64,000 nt of DNA from Sphingomonas taxi (GTDB taxonomy: Bacteria; Pseudomonadota; Alphaproteobacteria; Sphingomonadales; Sphingomonadaceae). This document shows positions 17,808 through 27,059 of this stretch, one piece after another; position 1 is the first letter of the stretch, and each line of letters begins with the position of its first letter. The DNA is taken from contig QFMX01000002.1 of assembly GCA_003240625.1 (NCBI GenBank), forward strand, positions 1 through 64,000, given 5' to 3'. The notes beneath the pieces were generated by a model that worked only from the letters and a program-made list of their open reading frames with translations, made no database searches and was not told the DNA's origin. The position numbers and the translations under genes were made by a program.

Positions 17808-19967
17808 CTATTGCCCCTCGTAAGGCCCCGGCTCTTCTTCCGGCGGCCGGCGATCGTCGCGTGGTGGCGGGCCCTCCTCGCGATCGCGGCGTGACGGTCC
17901 GACCGAGATGGTGCCGTCCTCGCCCATCTTCAGGTTGAAGCCGAGACCCTCGATCTCGCCACCCAGCGGCAATACCGCATTGTCCTCATCCCCTGACGGC
18001 AACGCGTCGGGATCGATCTCCTCGACCGGCGGTGGCGGCGCGGCAACCGGTGCGATCCCCAGTGCGCTCTGCATGAAGTCGCGCCAGATCCGTGCCGGGA
18101 TGCCGCCGCCCGACAGGCCGGGATTGGAGGAATTGTCGTCGTTGCCGACCCACACGCCGACCACCAGATCGCGCGCGAAGCCGACGAACAGCGCGTCCTT
18201 GTTGTCCGACGTCGTGCCGGTCTTGCCGAACGCGTCGACGGTCAGGTTCGCCTGCCGCCCGGTGCCGTTGCGGATCGAGGCGGCGAGCAGGTCGAGCATC
18301 TCGTCGTGGATCTTCGACGGCATCTCGGTCGCGCCACCGGTCAGCGACTGGTACCAGCCCTTCTCGCGCACGTCGGCAAGCCCGCGTGGCTGCACCGGAT
18401 ATTGCTCGCGCGCGATCGCGGCATAGGCGGCGGTCAGTTCGAGCAGCGACACGGTCGAAGTGCCGAGCCCGATCGTCGCCTCGTTCGGGATCGGCGTCGA
18501 GATGCCGAGATCGCGCGCCGCCTTGATCACCGCCTTCACGCCGACCTGTTGCGTCAGCCGGGCGGCCGCGACGTTGGACGAGCGCGCGAACGCCTGGCGC
18601 AACGTGATCGTCCCTTGATAGCGGCCGTCGCTGTTCTTGGGCGACCAGTCGCCGATCGTTACCGGGCTGTCCTCGATGGTCGAATCGGGGGTCATCCCCT
18701 GGCGCATTGCGGCAAGGTACACGAACAGCTTGAAGGTCGAGCCGGGCTGGCGTCGCGCCTGAGTCGCGCGGTTGAACGGGCTCTTGCGGTAATCCTTGCC
18801 GCCGACCATCGCGACGACGCGGCCATCGGGACGCATCGCCACCAGCGCGACCTGCGCTTGCCGCAGACCCGCGCGCGCGACGGTGCGCTCGGCGGCGCGT
18901 TGCAGCCGGGGATCGAGCGTCGTCTGGACGGTCGTCTCGGTCTTCACCTCGCCCGCCTGGTCGCGTGCCTCGGGCAGGATCCAGTCGGCGAAATAGGTGC
19001 CGTTGGGGAGCTGCGACGGGCGGCTGCCGAGTACGCGCTGCGGCCGGACCGCGTCGCCCTCGGCCTTGGTGAGGAAACCGGCATCGACCATCGCGCCAAC
19101 GACCACGGCCTCCCGCTTGCGCGCGCCTTCGAGGTTGGAGGTGGGGGCAAGGCGGGATGGCGCCTTGACGAGTCCCGCGAGCATCGCCGCCTGGCCGACG
19201 TTCAGCTTGTCGGGGGTGCGGCCGAAATAATGCTTGGCCGCCGCGCTGATCCCGTAGGTGTTATCGCCGAAATAGACGTTCGAGAGGTAGCGCGAAAGGA
19301 TCTCGTCCTTCGACAGCCATGCCTCCAGCCAGAAGGCGATCATCGCCTCGCGAATCTTCCGCGTCGCGGTGCGGTCCGAATCGAGGAACGCGTTCTTCGC
19401 GAGCTGCTGGGTGATCGTGCTGCCACCCTGGCGCACGCCGCCCGAGCCCATGTTCGCCCAGGCCGCACGGGCGATGCCGCGCGGATCGACGCCCCAATGC
19501 GAATAGAAGCGCCGGTCCTCGATCGCGAGGAAGGCCTGCGTGACGTGCGGGGGGAGCTTGGCCGCGTCGACCGGCTTGCCGATGATCGCACCCCGCCGCG
19601 CGATCGGCGTGCCGTCGTCGGCGGTCAGTGTGATCGAGGGCGGGGTGGGCGGTTGCAGCGACTTCGACAGGGGCGCGGTGATCGCCAGCCAGATGATCGC
19701 GATCACCAGCAGGACGATGCCGATGCCGAAGCCGCGCAGGATCCAGCGCCCAACCGGACGGCGCGGGCGCGGCGTACGGGGCGGGACATAGCCCGCTGCC
19801 GGCTCGCGATCATAGGGGTACGGATCCTCGCCGCCCCGCTCCGCCTCGTATTTCTGGCGCAGGCGTTCGCGTTCGGTGATCAGCCGTTCGCGCTCATAGG
19901 CATAGGGCTCGCGGTCCCCCTGCGAGTCGGCGCTGGAACGGGAGGTGTCGAAGGGATCGGGGCGCAT
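17808..19967 (-). CDS. Penicillin-binding protein 1A family (bifunctional transglycosylase/transpeptidase)
   Basis: Class A PBP that polymerises and cross-links peptidoglycan, 719 residues. A charged cytoplasmic N-terminus rich in Glu/Arg/Tyr precedes one transmembrane helix (near residues 70-95). The glycosyltransferase domain shows EDRRFYSHWGVDPRGIARA with the catalytic Glu, then GGSTITQQLAKN. The transpeptidase domain has the nucleophile motif STFK (in RQPGSTFKLF), SSN and KTGTTSDN. The C-terminal tail is Pro/Asp/Glu/Arg-rich. ATG 19967 (GGAACG upstream) is preferred; an in-frame ATG at 20063 lacks a ribosome-binding site. Confidence 0.93.
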   Translation of the reverse strand: MRPDPFDTSRSSADSQGDREPYAYERERLITERERLRQKYEAERGGEDPYPYDREPAAGYVPPRTPRPRRPVGRWILRGFGIGIVLLVIAIIWLAITAPLSKSLQPPTPPSITLTADDGTPIARRGAIIGKPVDAAKLPPHVTQAFLAIEDRRFYSHWGVDPRGIARAAWANMGSGGVRQGGSTITQQLAKNAFLDSDRTATRKIREAMIAFWLEAWLSKDEILSRYLSNVYFGDNTYGISAAAKHYFGRTPDKLNVGQAAMLAGLVKAPSRLAPTSNLEGARKREAVVVGAMVDAGFLTKAEGDAVRPQRVLGSRPSQLPNGTYFADWILPEARDQAGEVKTETTVQTTLDPRLQRAAERTVARAGLRQAQVALVAMRPDGRVVAMVGGKDYRKSPFNRATQARRQPGSTFKLFVYLAAMRQGMTPDSTIEDSPVTIGDWSPKNSDGRYQGTITLRQAFARSSNVAAARLTQQVGVKAVIKAARDLGISTPIPNEATIGLGTSTVSLLELTAAYAAIAREQYPVQPRGLADVREKGWYQSLTGGATEMPSKIHDEMLDLLAASIRNGTGRQANLTVDAFGKTGTTSDNKDALFVGFARDLVVGVWVGNDDNSSNPGLSGGGIPARIWRDFMQSALGIAPVAAPPPPVEEIDPDALPSGDEDNAVLPLGGEIEGLGFNLKMGEDGTISVGPSRRDREEGPPPRDDRRPPEEEPGPYEGQ

Positions 19968-20182
19968 CGGTCGTTCCAGCGGGTCGGCCAAGCGGCGGAC
20001 ATCGAGTGTGTTATCGTTATACGACAGCTCGGGCAAGCCTGAGCGTGCACGGCGTATGCCCATGCTTAACGTGTACGTGGGCTTAGCGACAGCGCTTGCG
20101 GTGGTGGGCTCGCGTTAGCCGGGGAGCGAGAACGGACCGAAGCGCTGTTGTCATCGTGCGGCGAAACGGGGAAGAGCATCCC

Positions 20183-20803
20183 ATGACCTTCGAACAGGAT
20201 AAAACCGTGGCTGCTCCCGACACTCTTCCCGCCGTTCTGCCGCTGGTCGTCGGTATCGGCGGCACGATCGGCGGTGTCTCGTCGACCGAGCGGGCGCTGC
20301 GGATCGCGCTCGATGCGGTCGAGAAGCAGGGCTATCGCACGCAGATGTTCGGCGGTGCTGACATGGCGCGGCTACCGCTGTACGACCCAAAGGCGACGAC
20401 GCGGACCGCGGACGAGCAGGCATTCGTGGAGGCCGTGCGGGGCGCATCGGCGGTGATCATCGCCAGCCCCGGCTATCATGGCAGCATCTCCGGCGTGGTG
20501 AAGAACGCGCTCGACCTGCTGGAGGAAACCGCGCGCGACGAGCGGCCGTATCTGGCGGACATGCCGGTTGGGCTGATCGCCACGGCCTATGGCTGGCAGG
20601 CGACCGGGAGCACGATCGCCGCGCTGCGCTCGATCGTCCATGCGCTGCGCGGGTGGCCGACGCCGTTTGCCGCTGCGATCAATACGCAAGTGACGAAGTT
20701 CGACGACGAGGGTGGCGCGAGCGATCCTGCGGTGGTCGAGCAGTTGCGCCTGGTCGGGCGGCAGGTCGCGCGGTTCGCGCCGTTGTCGGAACCGGCTAAC
20801 TAG
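20183..20803 (+). CDS. NADPH-dependent FMN reductase family protein
   Basis: A 206-residue flavodoxin-like oxidoreductase. The N-terminal phosphate-binding region is VGIGGTIGGVSSTERALRIAL and the second FMN-binding loop is SPGYHGSISGVVKNALDLLEE. This layout is typical of ArsH/SsuE/WrbA-like NAD(P)H:FMN reductases. ATG 20183 is preceded by GGGAAGAG; the upstream in-frame ATG at 20096 has no support. It is divergent from PBP1A with a 215-nt gap in which I see no other gene. The physiological electron acceptor is unknown. Confidence 0.87.
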   Translation: MTFEQDKTVAAPDTLPAVLPLVVGIGGTIGGVSSTERALRIALDAVEKQGYRTQMFGGADMARLPLYDPKATTRTADEQAFVEAVRGASAVIIASPGYHGSISGVVKNALDLLEETARDERPYLADMPVGLIATAYGWQATGSTIAALRSIVHALRGWPTPFAAAINTQVTKFDDEGGASDPAVVEQLRLVGRQVARFAPLSEPAN

Positions 20804-20820
20804 GGCTTCTCGACGTTGTA

Positions 20821-20944
20821 TCCTCCCCCGCCAGGGGGAGGTGGCTAGCGCTTGCCAGACGGAGGGGGAGGACAGGTACAACCGCTGTTCCGTGTCCTCC
20901 CCCTCCGTCGCCTTCGGCGCCACCTCCCCCTTGCGGGGGAGGAT
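20821..20944. repeat. Intergenic paired-palindrome repeat, family D copy 2
   Basis: Same arms as at 10465-10590, here between the convergent FMN reductase and efflux outer-membrane gene; its end is 6 nt from the latter's stop codon. Confidence 0.85.
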
Positions 20945-20950
20945 CGCAGG

Positions 20951-22486
20951 TTAGTTTGGCCGGCGGGTGTCGGTTGACTGGGTGGTCGTGACCCCGCCAC
21001 CCAGCGCGCGGTAGAGTTCCACCGAGTTGCTGTCGCGGGTCAGGCGGGCAGCGAGCAGGCTCTGTTGTGCGGTGTAGAGCGAACGCTGCGAGTCGAGCGT
21101 GTTCAGGAACGTGTCGATGCCTGCGCGGAAGCGCAGTTCCGACAGCTTGAACGCGCCTGCCGCGTTGTCGCGCAACGAGGTCTGCGCCTGCAACTGCGCG
21201 CCGATCGTGCCGCGGCGGGCGAGGGCATCGGCGACTTCGCGGAAGCCGGTCTGGATGCTCTTCTCATAGGTGGCGACTGCCGCGTCGCGCGTGGCCTGGG
21301 CGTAACGCAGATTGCCCTTGTTGCGGCCGAAATCGAACAGCGTCTGGCTGACCGATGGCGCGACCGACCAGTTCTGCGTGCCGCTGCCGAACAGGTTCGA
21401 CAGGCCGAGGCTGATCGTCCCGAACGCCGCGGTCAGTGAGATGTTCGGGAAGAATGCCGCGCGCGCTGCGCCGATATTGGCGTTGGCGGCGATCAGCTGA
21501 TGCTCGGCCGAGGCGATGTCTGGACGGCGCAGCAATACCTCCGACGGCAGGTTGGCCGGCAGGTTCTCCAGCGTCGGGCTGGTTTCCTCCAGCCGCGCGG
21601 GAAGCAAGTCCGCGGTCAGCGTCGTGCCGGCGAGCAGGTTCAGCGCATTCTGGTCCTGCGCGATCAGCGTCGTTGCCTCGGCGATATCCGAGCGGGCCTG
21701 ATCGTAGCTGGTGCTCGCCTGCCGCACCTCGAGCTCCGACGCGATGCCGATCCGGAAGCGGTCCTGCGTCAGCTTGACGGTCTGGCCGAACGCCCGCTCG
21801 GTATCGCGTGCGATCTTGAGGCGATCCTGGTCGGCGGCCATCGTCAGCCACTGCGTCGCGATCTCGGCGATCAGCGAGACCTGGGCTGCGTTGCGGTTTT
21901 CCTCCGCGGCGAAATACTGTTCCTGCTGCGCCTGGGTCAGGTTGCGGACACGGCCGAACAGGTCGATTTCCCAAGCCGAGACGCCGACATTGGCCGAATA
22001 GATATCGGCACGGCCGCTGGACACCGCGCCGCCCGCACCGCCACCAGTACCGCCGCCCGTGCCACCAGTGCCACCAGTACCGCCCGTTCCACCGCCGGTA
22101 CCGCCACCGACCACGCCGAACGGCGACTTCTGATAGGTCGCACCGCCGTTGGCGGCGAGCGTCGGGAACAGGTCTGCGCGCTGGACGCGGTATTGTGCGC
22201 GGGCCTGCGCGACGTTGGCGACCGAGACGCGCAGGTCGCGGTTGTTCTCCAGCGCGGTACGGATCACGCGACGCAGGCGATCGTCGGTAAAGAACGCCTC
22301 CCACGCGGTATCCGCCGGCATGATCGCGCCGGCCGCATCGGTCGCTGCATAGGCAGGACCGGCGGGCGTTGCCGCCGGCACCGACAATTCGGGCCGGACG
22401 TATTTCGGGGCAAGGTTACATCCGGCGAGCGTGAGCCCGGCGGCGAACATGAGCGCGGTCTTGCGCGTGAGCATGGGAGCTAACAT
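20951..22486 (-). CDS. RND efflux outer-membrane lipoprotein (OprM/NodT family)
   Basis: Outer-membrane channel of a tripartite efflux pump, 511 residues. It has a signal peptide with lipobox LAGC (mature Cys after about 22 residues), then NLAPKYVRPE typical of the family, two OEP repeats, and the SEVLLRRPDIASAEHQL motif. ATG 22486 has GGAGG 9 nt upstream and starts 4 nt after the permease stop, so it is third in the operon. Unusual: residues about 126-153 form a Gly/Thr-only tract (GGGTGGGTGGTGGTGG and onward), absent from typical OprM proteins and lying in the first half, before the second OEP repeat. Confidence 0.93.
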   Translation of the reverse strand: MLAPMLTRKTALMFAAGLTLAGCNLAPKYVRPELSVPAATPAGPAYAATDAAGAIMPADTAWEAFFTDDRLRRVIRTALENNRDLRVSVANVAQARAQYRVQRADLFPTLAANGGATYQKSPFGVVGGGTGGGTGGTGGTGGTGGGTGGGAGGAVSSGRADIYSANVGVSAWEIDLFGRVRNLTQAQQEQYFAAEENRNAAQVSLIAEIATQWLTMAADQDRLKIARDTERAFGQTVKLTQDRFRIGIASELEVRQASTSYDQARSDIAEATTLIAQDQNALNLLAGTTLTADLLPARLEETSPTLENLPANLPSEVLLRRPDIASAEHQLIAANANIGAARAAFFPNISLTAAFGTISLGLSNLFGSGTQNWSVAPSVSQTLFDFGRNKGNLRYAQATRDAAVATYEKSIQTGFREVADALARRGTIGAQLQAQTSLRDNAAGAFKLSELRFRAGIDTFLNTLDSQRSLYTAQQSLLAARLTRDSNSVELYRALGGGVTTTQSTDTRRPN

Positions 22487-22490
22487 CGGA

Positions 22491-25400
22491 TCAGGCCTCC
22501 TGCGGCCGCTGGTCGTGGGGCGGACGACGGTTGTCGTCATGGCCGCCGTCACGGTTATCGTCATCATTGCGGACCTGATCGCGGTCTTGCCCGGCGCCGG
22601 CCTTGTCCTGCTTGAAGACGCGCTTCACCAGCAGGAAAAACAGCGGCACGAAGAAGATCGCGAGGACGGTCGCGGACAGCATGCCGCCGACCACCGCCCA
22701 GCCGATCGCGTTCTGGCCGCCGGCGCCTGCACCGCTCGACAAGGCGAGCGGCAACACGCCGAAGATGAACGCGAACGACGTCATCAGGATCGGGCGAAGG
22801 CGAAGCTTGGCCGCCTCGACCGCGGCATCGGCCGCATTCATCCCGTCGCCCATCTTCTCCTCGGCGAATTCCACGATCAGGATCGCGTTCTTCGCCGCCA
22901 CGCCGATCGTCGTGATCAGTCCGACCTGGAGGTAGATGTCGTTGTTCAGCCCGAAGAGCATGGCCGCGCCGACCGCGCCGAGGACGCCGAGCGGCACCAC
23001 CAGCAGGACGGCGATCGGGATCGACCAGCTCTCGTACAGCGCCGCGAGGCAGAGGAACACGATCAGCAGCGACAGCGCATAGACCGTGGTCGACTGGCCG
23101 GCGGACAGGTTTTCCTCATAGCTGAGGCCGGTCCACTCATAGCCGATGCCGGGCGGCAGCTTGGCCGCCATCTCCTCCATCGCCTTGATCGCGGTGCCGC
23201 TGCTGACGCCCGGCGCCGGCGAGCCCATGATCTCGAACGAGGCCACGCCGTTATAGCGTTCGAGACGCGACGGGCCGTACTGCCAGTTGGTCGTCGAGAA
23301 GGACGAGAACGGCGCCATCGCGTTGCTGGTGGTGCCACGGACGTAGAAGTTGCCGAGATCGGCGGGCGAGGTGCGGAACGGTGCGTCGGCCTGCACATAC
23401 ACCTTCTTCACGCGACCGCGGTCGATGAAGTCGTTGATGTACGCGCCACCGAACGCGGTGCTGACGGTGGTGTTGATGTCCGCCTGGCTGAGGCCGAGTG
23501 CCCCCGCCTGCGCCTGATCGACGTTCAGTTTCAGCTGTGGCGCATCCTCCAGGCCGTTCGGGCGGACCTGCACCAGGCGCTTGTCCTGGCTGGCCATGCC
23601 GAGCAGCATGTTGCGCGCTTCGAGCAGCTTCTCGTGACCGACGCCGGCATTGTCCTTCAGCATGAAGTCGAAGCCGTTGGCATTACCCAGTTCCTGCACG
23701 GCCGGAGGCACGAAGCCGATGACCATGCCGGCACGGATCCCGGCAAGAGCCTGGTTGGCACGGGCGGCGACCGCGGCGACGGTGTTTTCGGCGCCGCCGC
23801 GATCCTCCCACGGCTTGAGCTGGATGAAGGCGAGGCCGACATTCTGGCCCTGGCCGACGAAGCCGAAGCCGCTGATCGTGAAGATGCCCGCGATGTTCTT
23901 CTTCTCGTCGATCAGGAAGTGATCGCGCAGCTTGTCCATCGTCCGCGCGGTTTCCTCCATCGGCGTGCCGGTGGGCATCGAAACCTGTGCGAACATCAGG
24001 CCCTGATCTTCCTCGGGAAGGAAGCCCGAGGGCAGACGAACGAAGATGAACGCCATCGCGACGACGATCACGGCATAGACCAGCATGGTGCGGACCCAGC
24101 CCTTCTCGACGCGGCGCAGGCCGTTGCCGTATTTGCCGACGCCCTTGTCGAAGGTGCGGTTGAACCAGCCGAAAAAGCCCTTTTTCTCGCCGTGATCCTG
24201 CTTCGATGGCTTCAGAATGGTGGCGCAGAGCGCCGGCGTGAGGATCAACGCGACCAGCACCGAGAGCACCATCGACGACACGATGGTGATCGAGAACTGG
24301 CGGAAGATCACGCCGGTCGAGCCGCTGAAGAACGCCATCGGCAGGAACACCGCGGACAGCACCAAGCCGATACCGACCAGCGCGCCGCTGATCTCGTCCA
24401 TCGACTTCTTGGCGGCTTCCTTCGGACTAAGGCCCTCTTCCTGGATGAGGCGTTCGACGTTCTCGACGACGACGATCGCGTCGTCGACGAGCAGGCCGAT
24501 CGCCAGCACCATGCCGAACAAGGTCAGCGTGTTGATCGTGAACCCCGCCGCGTACAGCACGCCGAGCGAACCCAGCAACACGACCGGCACCGCGATCGTC
24601 GGGATCAGCGTGGCACGGAAATTCTGGAGGAACAGGAACATCACGAGGAAGACGAGGATGATCGCCTCGACCAGCGTATGGACGACCTGCTCGACCGACA
24701 GTCGCACGAAGGTCGAGTTATCGACCGGGAACGCGACCTTGACGTCGGACGGGAACTGCTTGGCGATCCGGTTCACCTCGGCCTTCACCAGCTTCACGGT
24801 GTCGAGCGCGTTGGCCCCCGGTGCCAGCTTCACGCCGAAACCCGCCGCCTGCTTGCCGTTATAGCGTGCCTGGAAGCTGTAGTTTTCCGAGCCCATCTCG
24901 ACACGGGCGACGTCGGACAGCTTGACGGTCGCGCCGCTGGTCGCCGAGCGGACGATGATCGCGCGGAACTGCTCCGGCGTCTGCAATCGCGACTGTGCGG
25001 TGACGGTGGCGTTGAGCGACTGGCCCTTCACCGCCGGCAGACTGCCGACCTGACCCGCCGAGACCTGGGCGTTCTGCGCAGTCAGGGCCGAAGTGATGTC
25101 GGTGACGGTGACGCCGAGGTTCGACATCTTGAAGGGGTCGACCCAGATGCGCATCGAGTATTGGGCGCCGAACACCTGCGTGTCGCCGACGCCCTTGATG
25201 CGGCTGAGCGGATCCTGGAGCTTCGAGGCGATCATGTCGCCGAGGTCGACCTGGTCGTGCGCGCCATTCTCGGAATAGGCGGCGATGACGAGCAGGAAGT
25301 TGGCGGTCGCCTTGGTCACGCGGAGACCGGCCTGCTGGACTTCCTGCGGCAACAACGGCGTCGCCTGCTGCAGCTTGTTCTGGACCTGGACCTGCGCGAT

Positions 25401-25703
25401 GTCGGGATCAGTGCCCTGCTCGAAGGTGAGCGTGATCGCGAGGTTGCCCGAGCCGTCGGACGTCGAGGCGAAGTAGCGAAGGTTGTCGATCCCCTTCATC
25501 TGCTGCTCGATGATCTGCGTCGTCGTGTTCTCGAGCGTCTGTGCATCGGCGCCCGGATAGGACGTCGCGACCGTCACCTTGGGGGCGGCGATCTCAGGGA
25601 ACTGGGCGATCGGCAACTGACGGATGGCGAGGATACCCGCCAGCATCAGGATGATCGCGATGACCCATGCGAAGATGGGTCGATCGATGAAATAGCGTGA
25701 CAT
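22491..25703 (-). CDS. RND multidrug efflux permease (AcrB/MexB-like, HAE1)
   Basis: Inner-membrane proton-driven pump of 1070 residues that exports hydrophobic compounds through the tripartite complex. It has twelve transmembrane helices and two large periplasmic loops. The proton-relay aspartates are at 407 and 408 (LLVDDAIVVVENV), the same numbering as E. coli AcrB, and the N-terminus SRYFIDRPIFAWVIAI is canonical. The cytoplasmic C-terminus after the last helix is long and charged (Asp/Arg/Asn-rich, DDDNRDGGHDD). It follows the adaptor gene by 6 nt. Drug specificity cannot be inferred. Confidence 0.97.
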   Translation of the reverse strand: MSRYFIDRPIFAWVIAIILMLAGILAIRQLPIAQFPEIAAPKVTVATSYPGADAQTLENTTTQIIEQQMKGIDNLRYFASTSDGSGNLAITLTFEQGTDPDIAQVQVQNKLQQATPLLPQEVQQAGLRVTKATANFLLVIAAYSENGAHDQVDLGDMIASKLQDPLSRIKGVGDTQVFGAQYSMRIWVDPFKMSNLGVTVTDITSALTAQNAQVSAGQVGSLPAVKGQSLNATVTAQSRLQTPEQFRAIIVRSATSGATVKLSDVARVEMGSENYSFQARYNGKQAAGFGVKLAPGANALDTVKLVKAEVNRIAKQFPSDVKVAFPVDNSTFVRLSVEQVVHTLVEAIILVFLVMFLFLQNFRATLIPTIAVPVVLLGSLGVLYAAGFTINTLTLFGMVLAIGLLVDDAIVVVENVERLIQEEGLSPKEAAKKSMDEISGALVGIGLVLSAVFLPMAFFSGSTGVIFRQFSITIVSSMVLSVLVALILTPALCATILKPSKQDHGEKKGFFGWFNRTFDKGVGKYGNGLRRVEKGWVRTMLVYAVIVVAMAFIFVRLPSGFLPEEDQGLMFAQVSMPTGTPMEETARTMDKLRDHFLIDEKKNIAGIFTISGFGFVGQGQNVGLAFIQLKPWEDRGGAENTVAAVAARANQALAGIRAGMVIGFVPPAVQELGNANGFDFMLKDNAGVGHEKLLEARNMLLGMASQDKRLVQVRPNGLEDAPQLKLNVDQAQAGALGLSQADINTTVSTAFGGAYINDFIDRGRVKKVYVQADAPFRTSPADLGNFYVRGTTSNAMAPFSSFSTTNWQYGPSRLERYNGVASFEIMGSPAPGVSSGTAIKAMEEMAAKLPPGIGYEWTGLSYEENLSAGQSTTVYALSLLIVFLCLAALYESWSIPIAVLLVVPLGVLGAVGAAMLFGLNNDIYLQVGLITTIGVAAKNAILIVEFAEEKMGDGMNAADAAVEAAKLRLRPILMTSFAFIFGVLPLALSSGAGAGGQNAIGWAVVGGMLSATVLAIFFVPLFFLLVKRVFKQDKAGAGQDRDQVRNDDDNRDGGHDDNRRPPHDQRPQEA

Positions 25704-25709
25704 GGGCGG

Positions 25710-26939
25710 TTACTTCCCCTGCGAGGCAGAATTAGCCTGCGCGGAATTGTTGCCGGCTGCGGCGTCACCGCCCGTCGCGGCGGCGCCTGGAGCGCCATTC
25801 GCGGGCTTGGTGACCTGCTGCGGGGCCGCCGGCTTGACGGTCGAGCCGGGGCGCAGGTTGAGCAGGCCCTCGACGATCAGCTTGTCGCCGGGCTTCAGGC
25901 CGCTGGTGACGATCCACTTGTCGCCGATCACGCGATCGGTGGTGACGTTACGCTGTTCGACCTTGTTCTGCGCGTTGACGACCAGCGCGGTCGCACCGCC
26001 GCGCGGATCGCGCGTGATGCCAGCGGTGGGCGCCATGATCGCCTGGCGACGCGTGCCCTCGACCAGCTTGGCGCGGACGTACATGCCGGGCAGCAACAGG
26101 CCGTTGGGATTGGGGAAGGTCGCACGCAGCGTCACCGCGCCGGTGGTCTGGTCGACCGTGACTTCGGCGAACTGGAGGCGACCTTCGATCGGATAGGTCG
26201 TGCCGTTCGGGAGGATCAGCTGGACGCGCGCGCTGCCGTCGCCGCGCGTCACGCCGCCGGTCGCCATCGCCTGCTTCAGATCGAGCAGCTGTGCTGCCGA
26301 CTGCACGACGTCGACATAAACGGTGTTGGTGCGCTGGATGGTCGCGAGCGGATCGGTCTGGCCGGTCTGGACCAGCGCGCCGACGGTCACGAGCGAACGC
26401 CCGATGCGGCCCGAGATCGGCGCTTTGATGCGGGTGAAGCCGAGATTGACGCGCGCCGACTGGACCGCTGCCTGCTGCGCTGCAACATTGGCGCGAGCCT
26501 GCTGCGCGGACGCCGTGGCGTTGTCCGCTTCCTGTTTGCTGACCGCATTGAGCGCGACGAGCTGGCCGTAGCGCTGGGCCTGGAGGCGGGTCGCGTTGAT
26601 CTGCGACTGAGCAGCGGCGAGCTGGCCCTGCGCGCTGGCGAGCGCGGCCCGGTAGGGTGCGTCCTCGATCGCGTAGAGGACCTGGCCCTTGCTGACCATC
26701 GCGCCCTCGGTGAACAGGCGATCGCGGACCACGCCGCTGACCTGCGGACGCACTTCCGAGGTTTCCACCGCGGCGATGCGGCCGGGAAGCTCGGAGGTAA
26801 GTACCACCGACTCTTCGCCGACGGTGACGACGCCGACCGTGGGCGTGGGCGGAGGCGGCGGCGCCTGCTCCTTGCCACAAGCCGACAGCAGGGCGAGCGC
26901 GAAGAGCGCCACCGATCCCTTAAGGTTCAATTGCTGCAT
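25710..26939 (-). CDS. RND efflux periplasmic adaptor lipoprotein (AcrA/MexA-like)
   Basis: Membrane-fusion subunit that links the permease to the outer-membrane channel, 409 residues. Signal peptide with lipobox LLSAC, then a proline run (QAPPPPPTPT), lipoyl half-motifs around GRIAAVETSEVRPQVSGVV and NLGFTRIKAPISGRIG, a coiled-coil hairpin rich in Ala/Gln between them, and a Gly/Ala/Asn-rich C-terminal tail. ATG 26939 is used; ATG 26948 in the same frame is a possible alternative. First gene of the efflux operon and divergent from the TetR regulator; the shared 120-nt region carries a perfect palindrome. Confidence 0.94.
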   Translation of the reverse strand: MQQLNLKGSVALFALALLSACGKEQAPPPPPTPTVGVVTVGEESVVLTSELPGRIAAVETSEVRPQVSGVVRDRLFTEGAMVSKGQVLYAIEDAPYRAALASAQGQLAAAQSQINATRLQAQRYGQLVALNAVSKQEADNATASAQQARANVAAQQAAVQSARVNLGFTRIKAPISGRIGRSLVTVGALVQTGQTDPLATIQRTNTVYVDVVQSAAQLLDLKQAMATGGVTRGDGSARVQLILPNGTTYPIEGRLQFAEVTVDQTTGAVTLRATFPNPNGLLLPGMYVRAKLVEGTRRQAIMAPTAGITRDPRGGATALVVNAQNKVEQRNVTTDRVIGDKWIVTSGLKPGDKLIVEGLLNLRPGSTVKPAAPQQVTKPANGAPGAAATGGDAAAGNNSAQANSASQGK

Positions 26940-26975
26940 GTTAAGCATCCCGACGTCCGTGCAGATTAGGTTCAC

Positions 26976-26995
26976 CGGAATGAACGTTCATTCCG
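26976..26995. promoter_or_regulatory. Perfect 20-bp palindrome, candidate TetR operator
   Basis: CGGAATGAACGTTCATTCCG is fully self-complementary and sits 36 nt upstream of the adaptor start codon and 64 nt upstream of the regulator start. Its size, symmetry and position between a TetR-family gene and its divergent efflux operon fit an operator controlling both promoters. Confidence 0.75.
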
Positions 26996-27059
26996 CTTGC
27001 TTGCCCGCTAGGATTGTGCGAGCGGCCGGTCAATCAAAAAACGCATCGGGAATTCTGTT

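Noticed and set aside
18306..20042. A 578-residue plus-strand open frame
   Set aside because: Antisense to PBP1A, whose three transpeptidase motifs are clear.
22431..25700. A 1089-residue open frame on the plus strand
   Set aside because: It is exactly antisense to the AcrB-like permease and has an Arg/Asp/His-rich composition typical of GC-rich shadow frames; no domain is recognisable.
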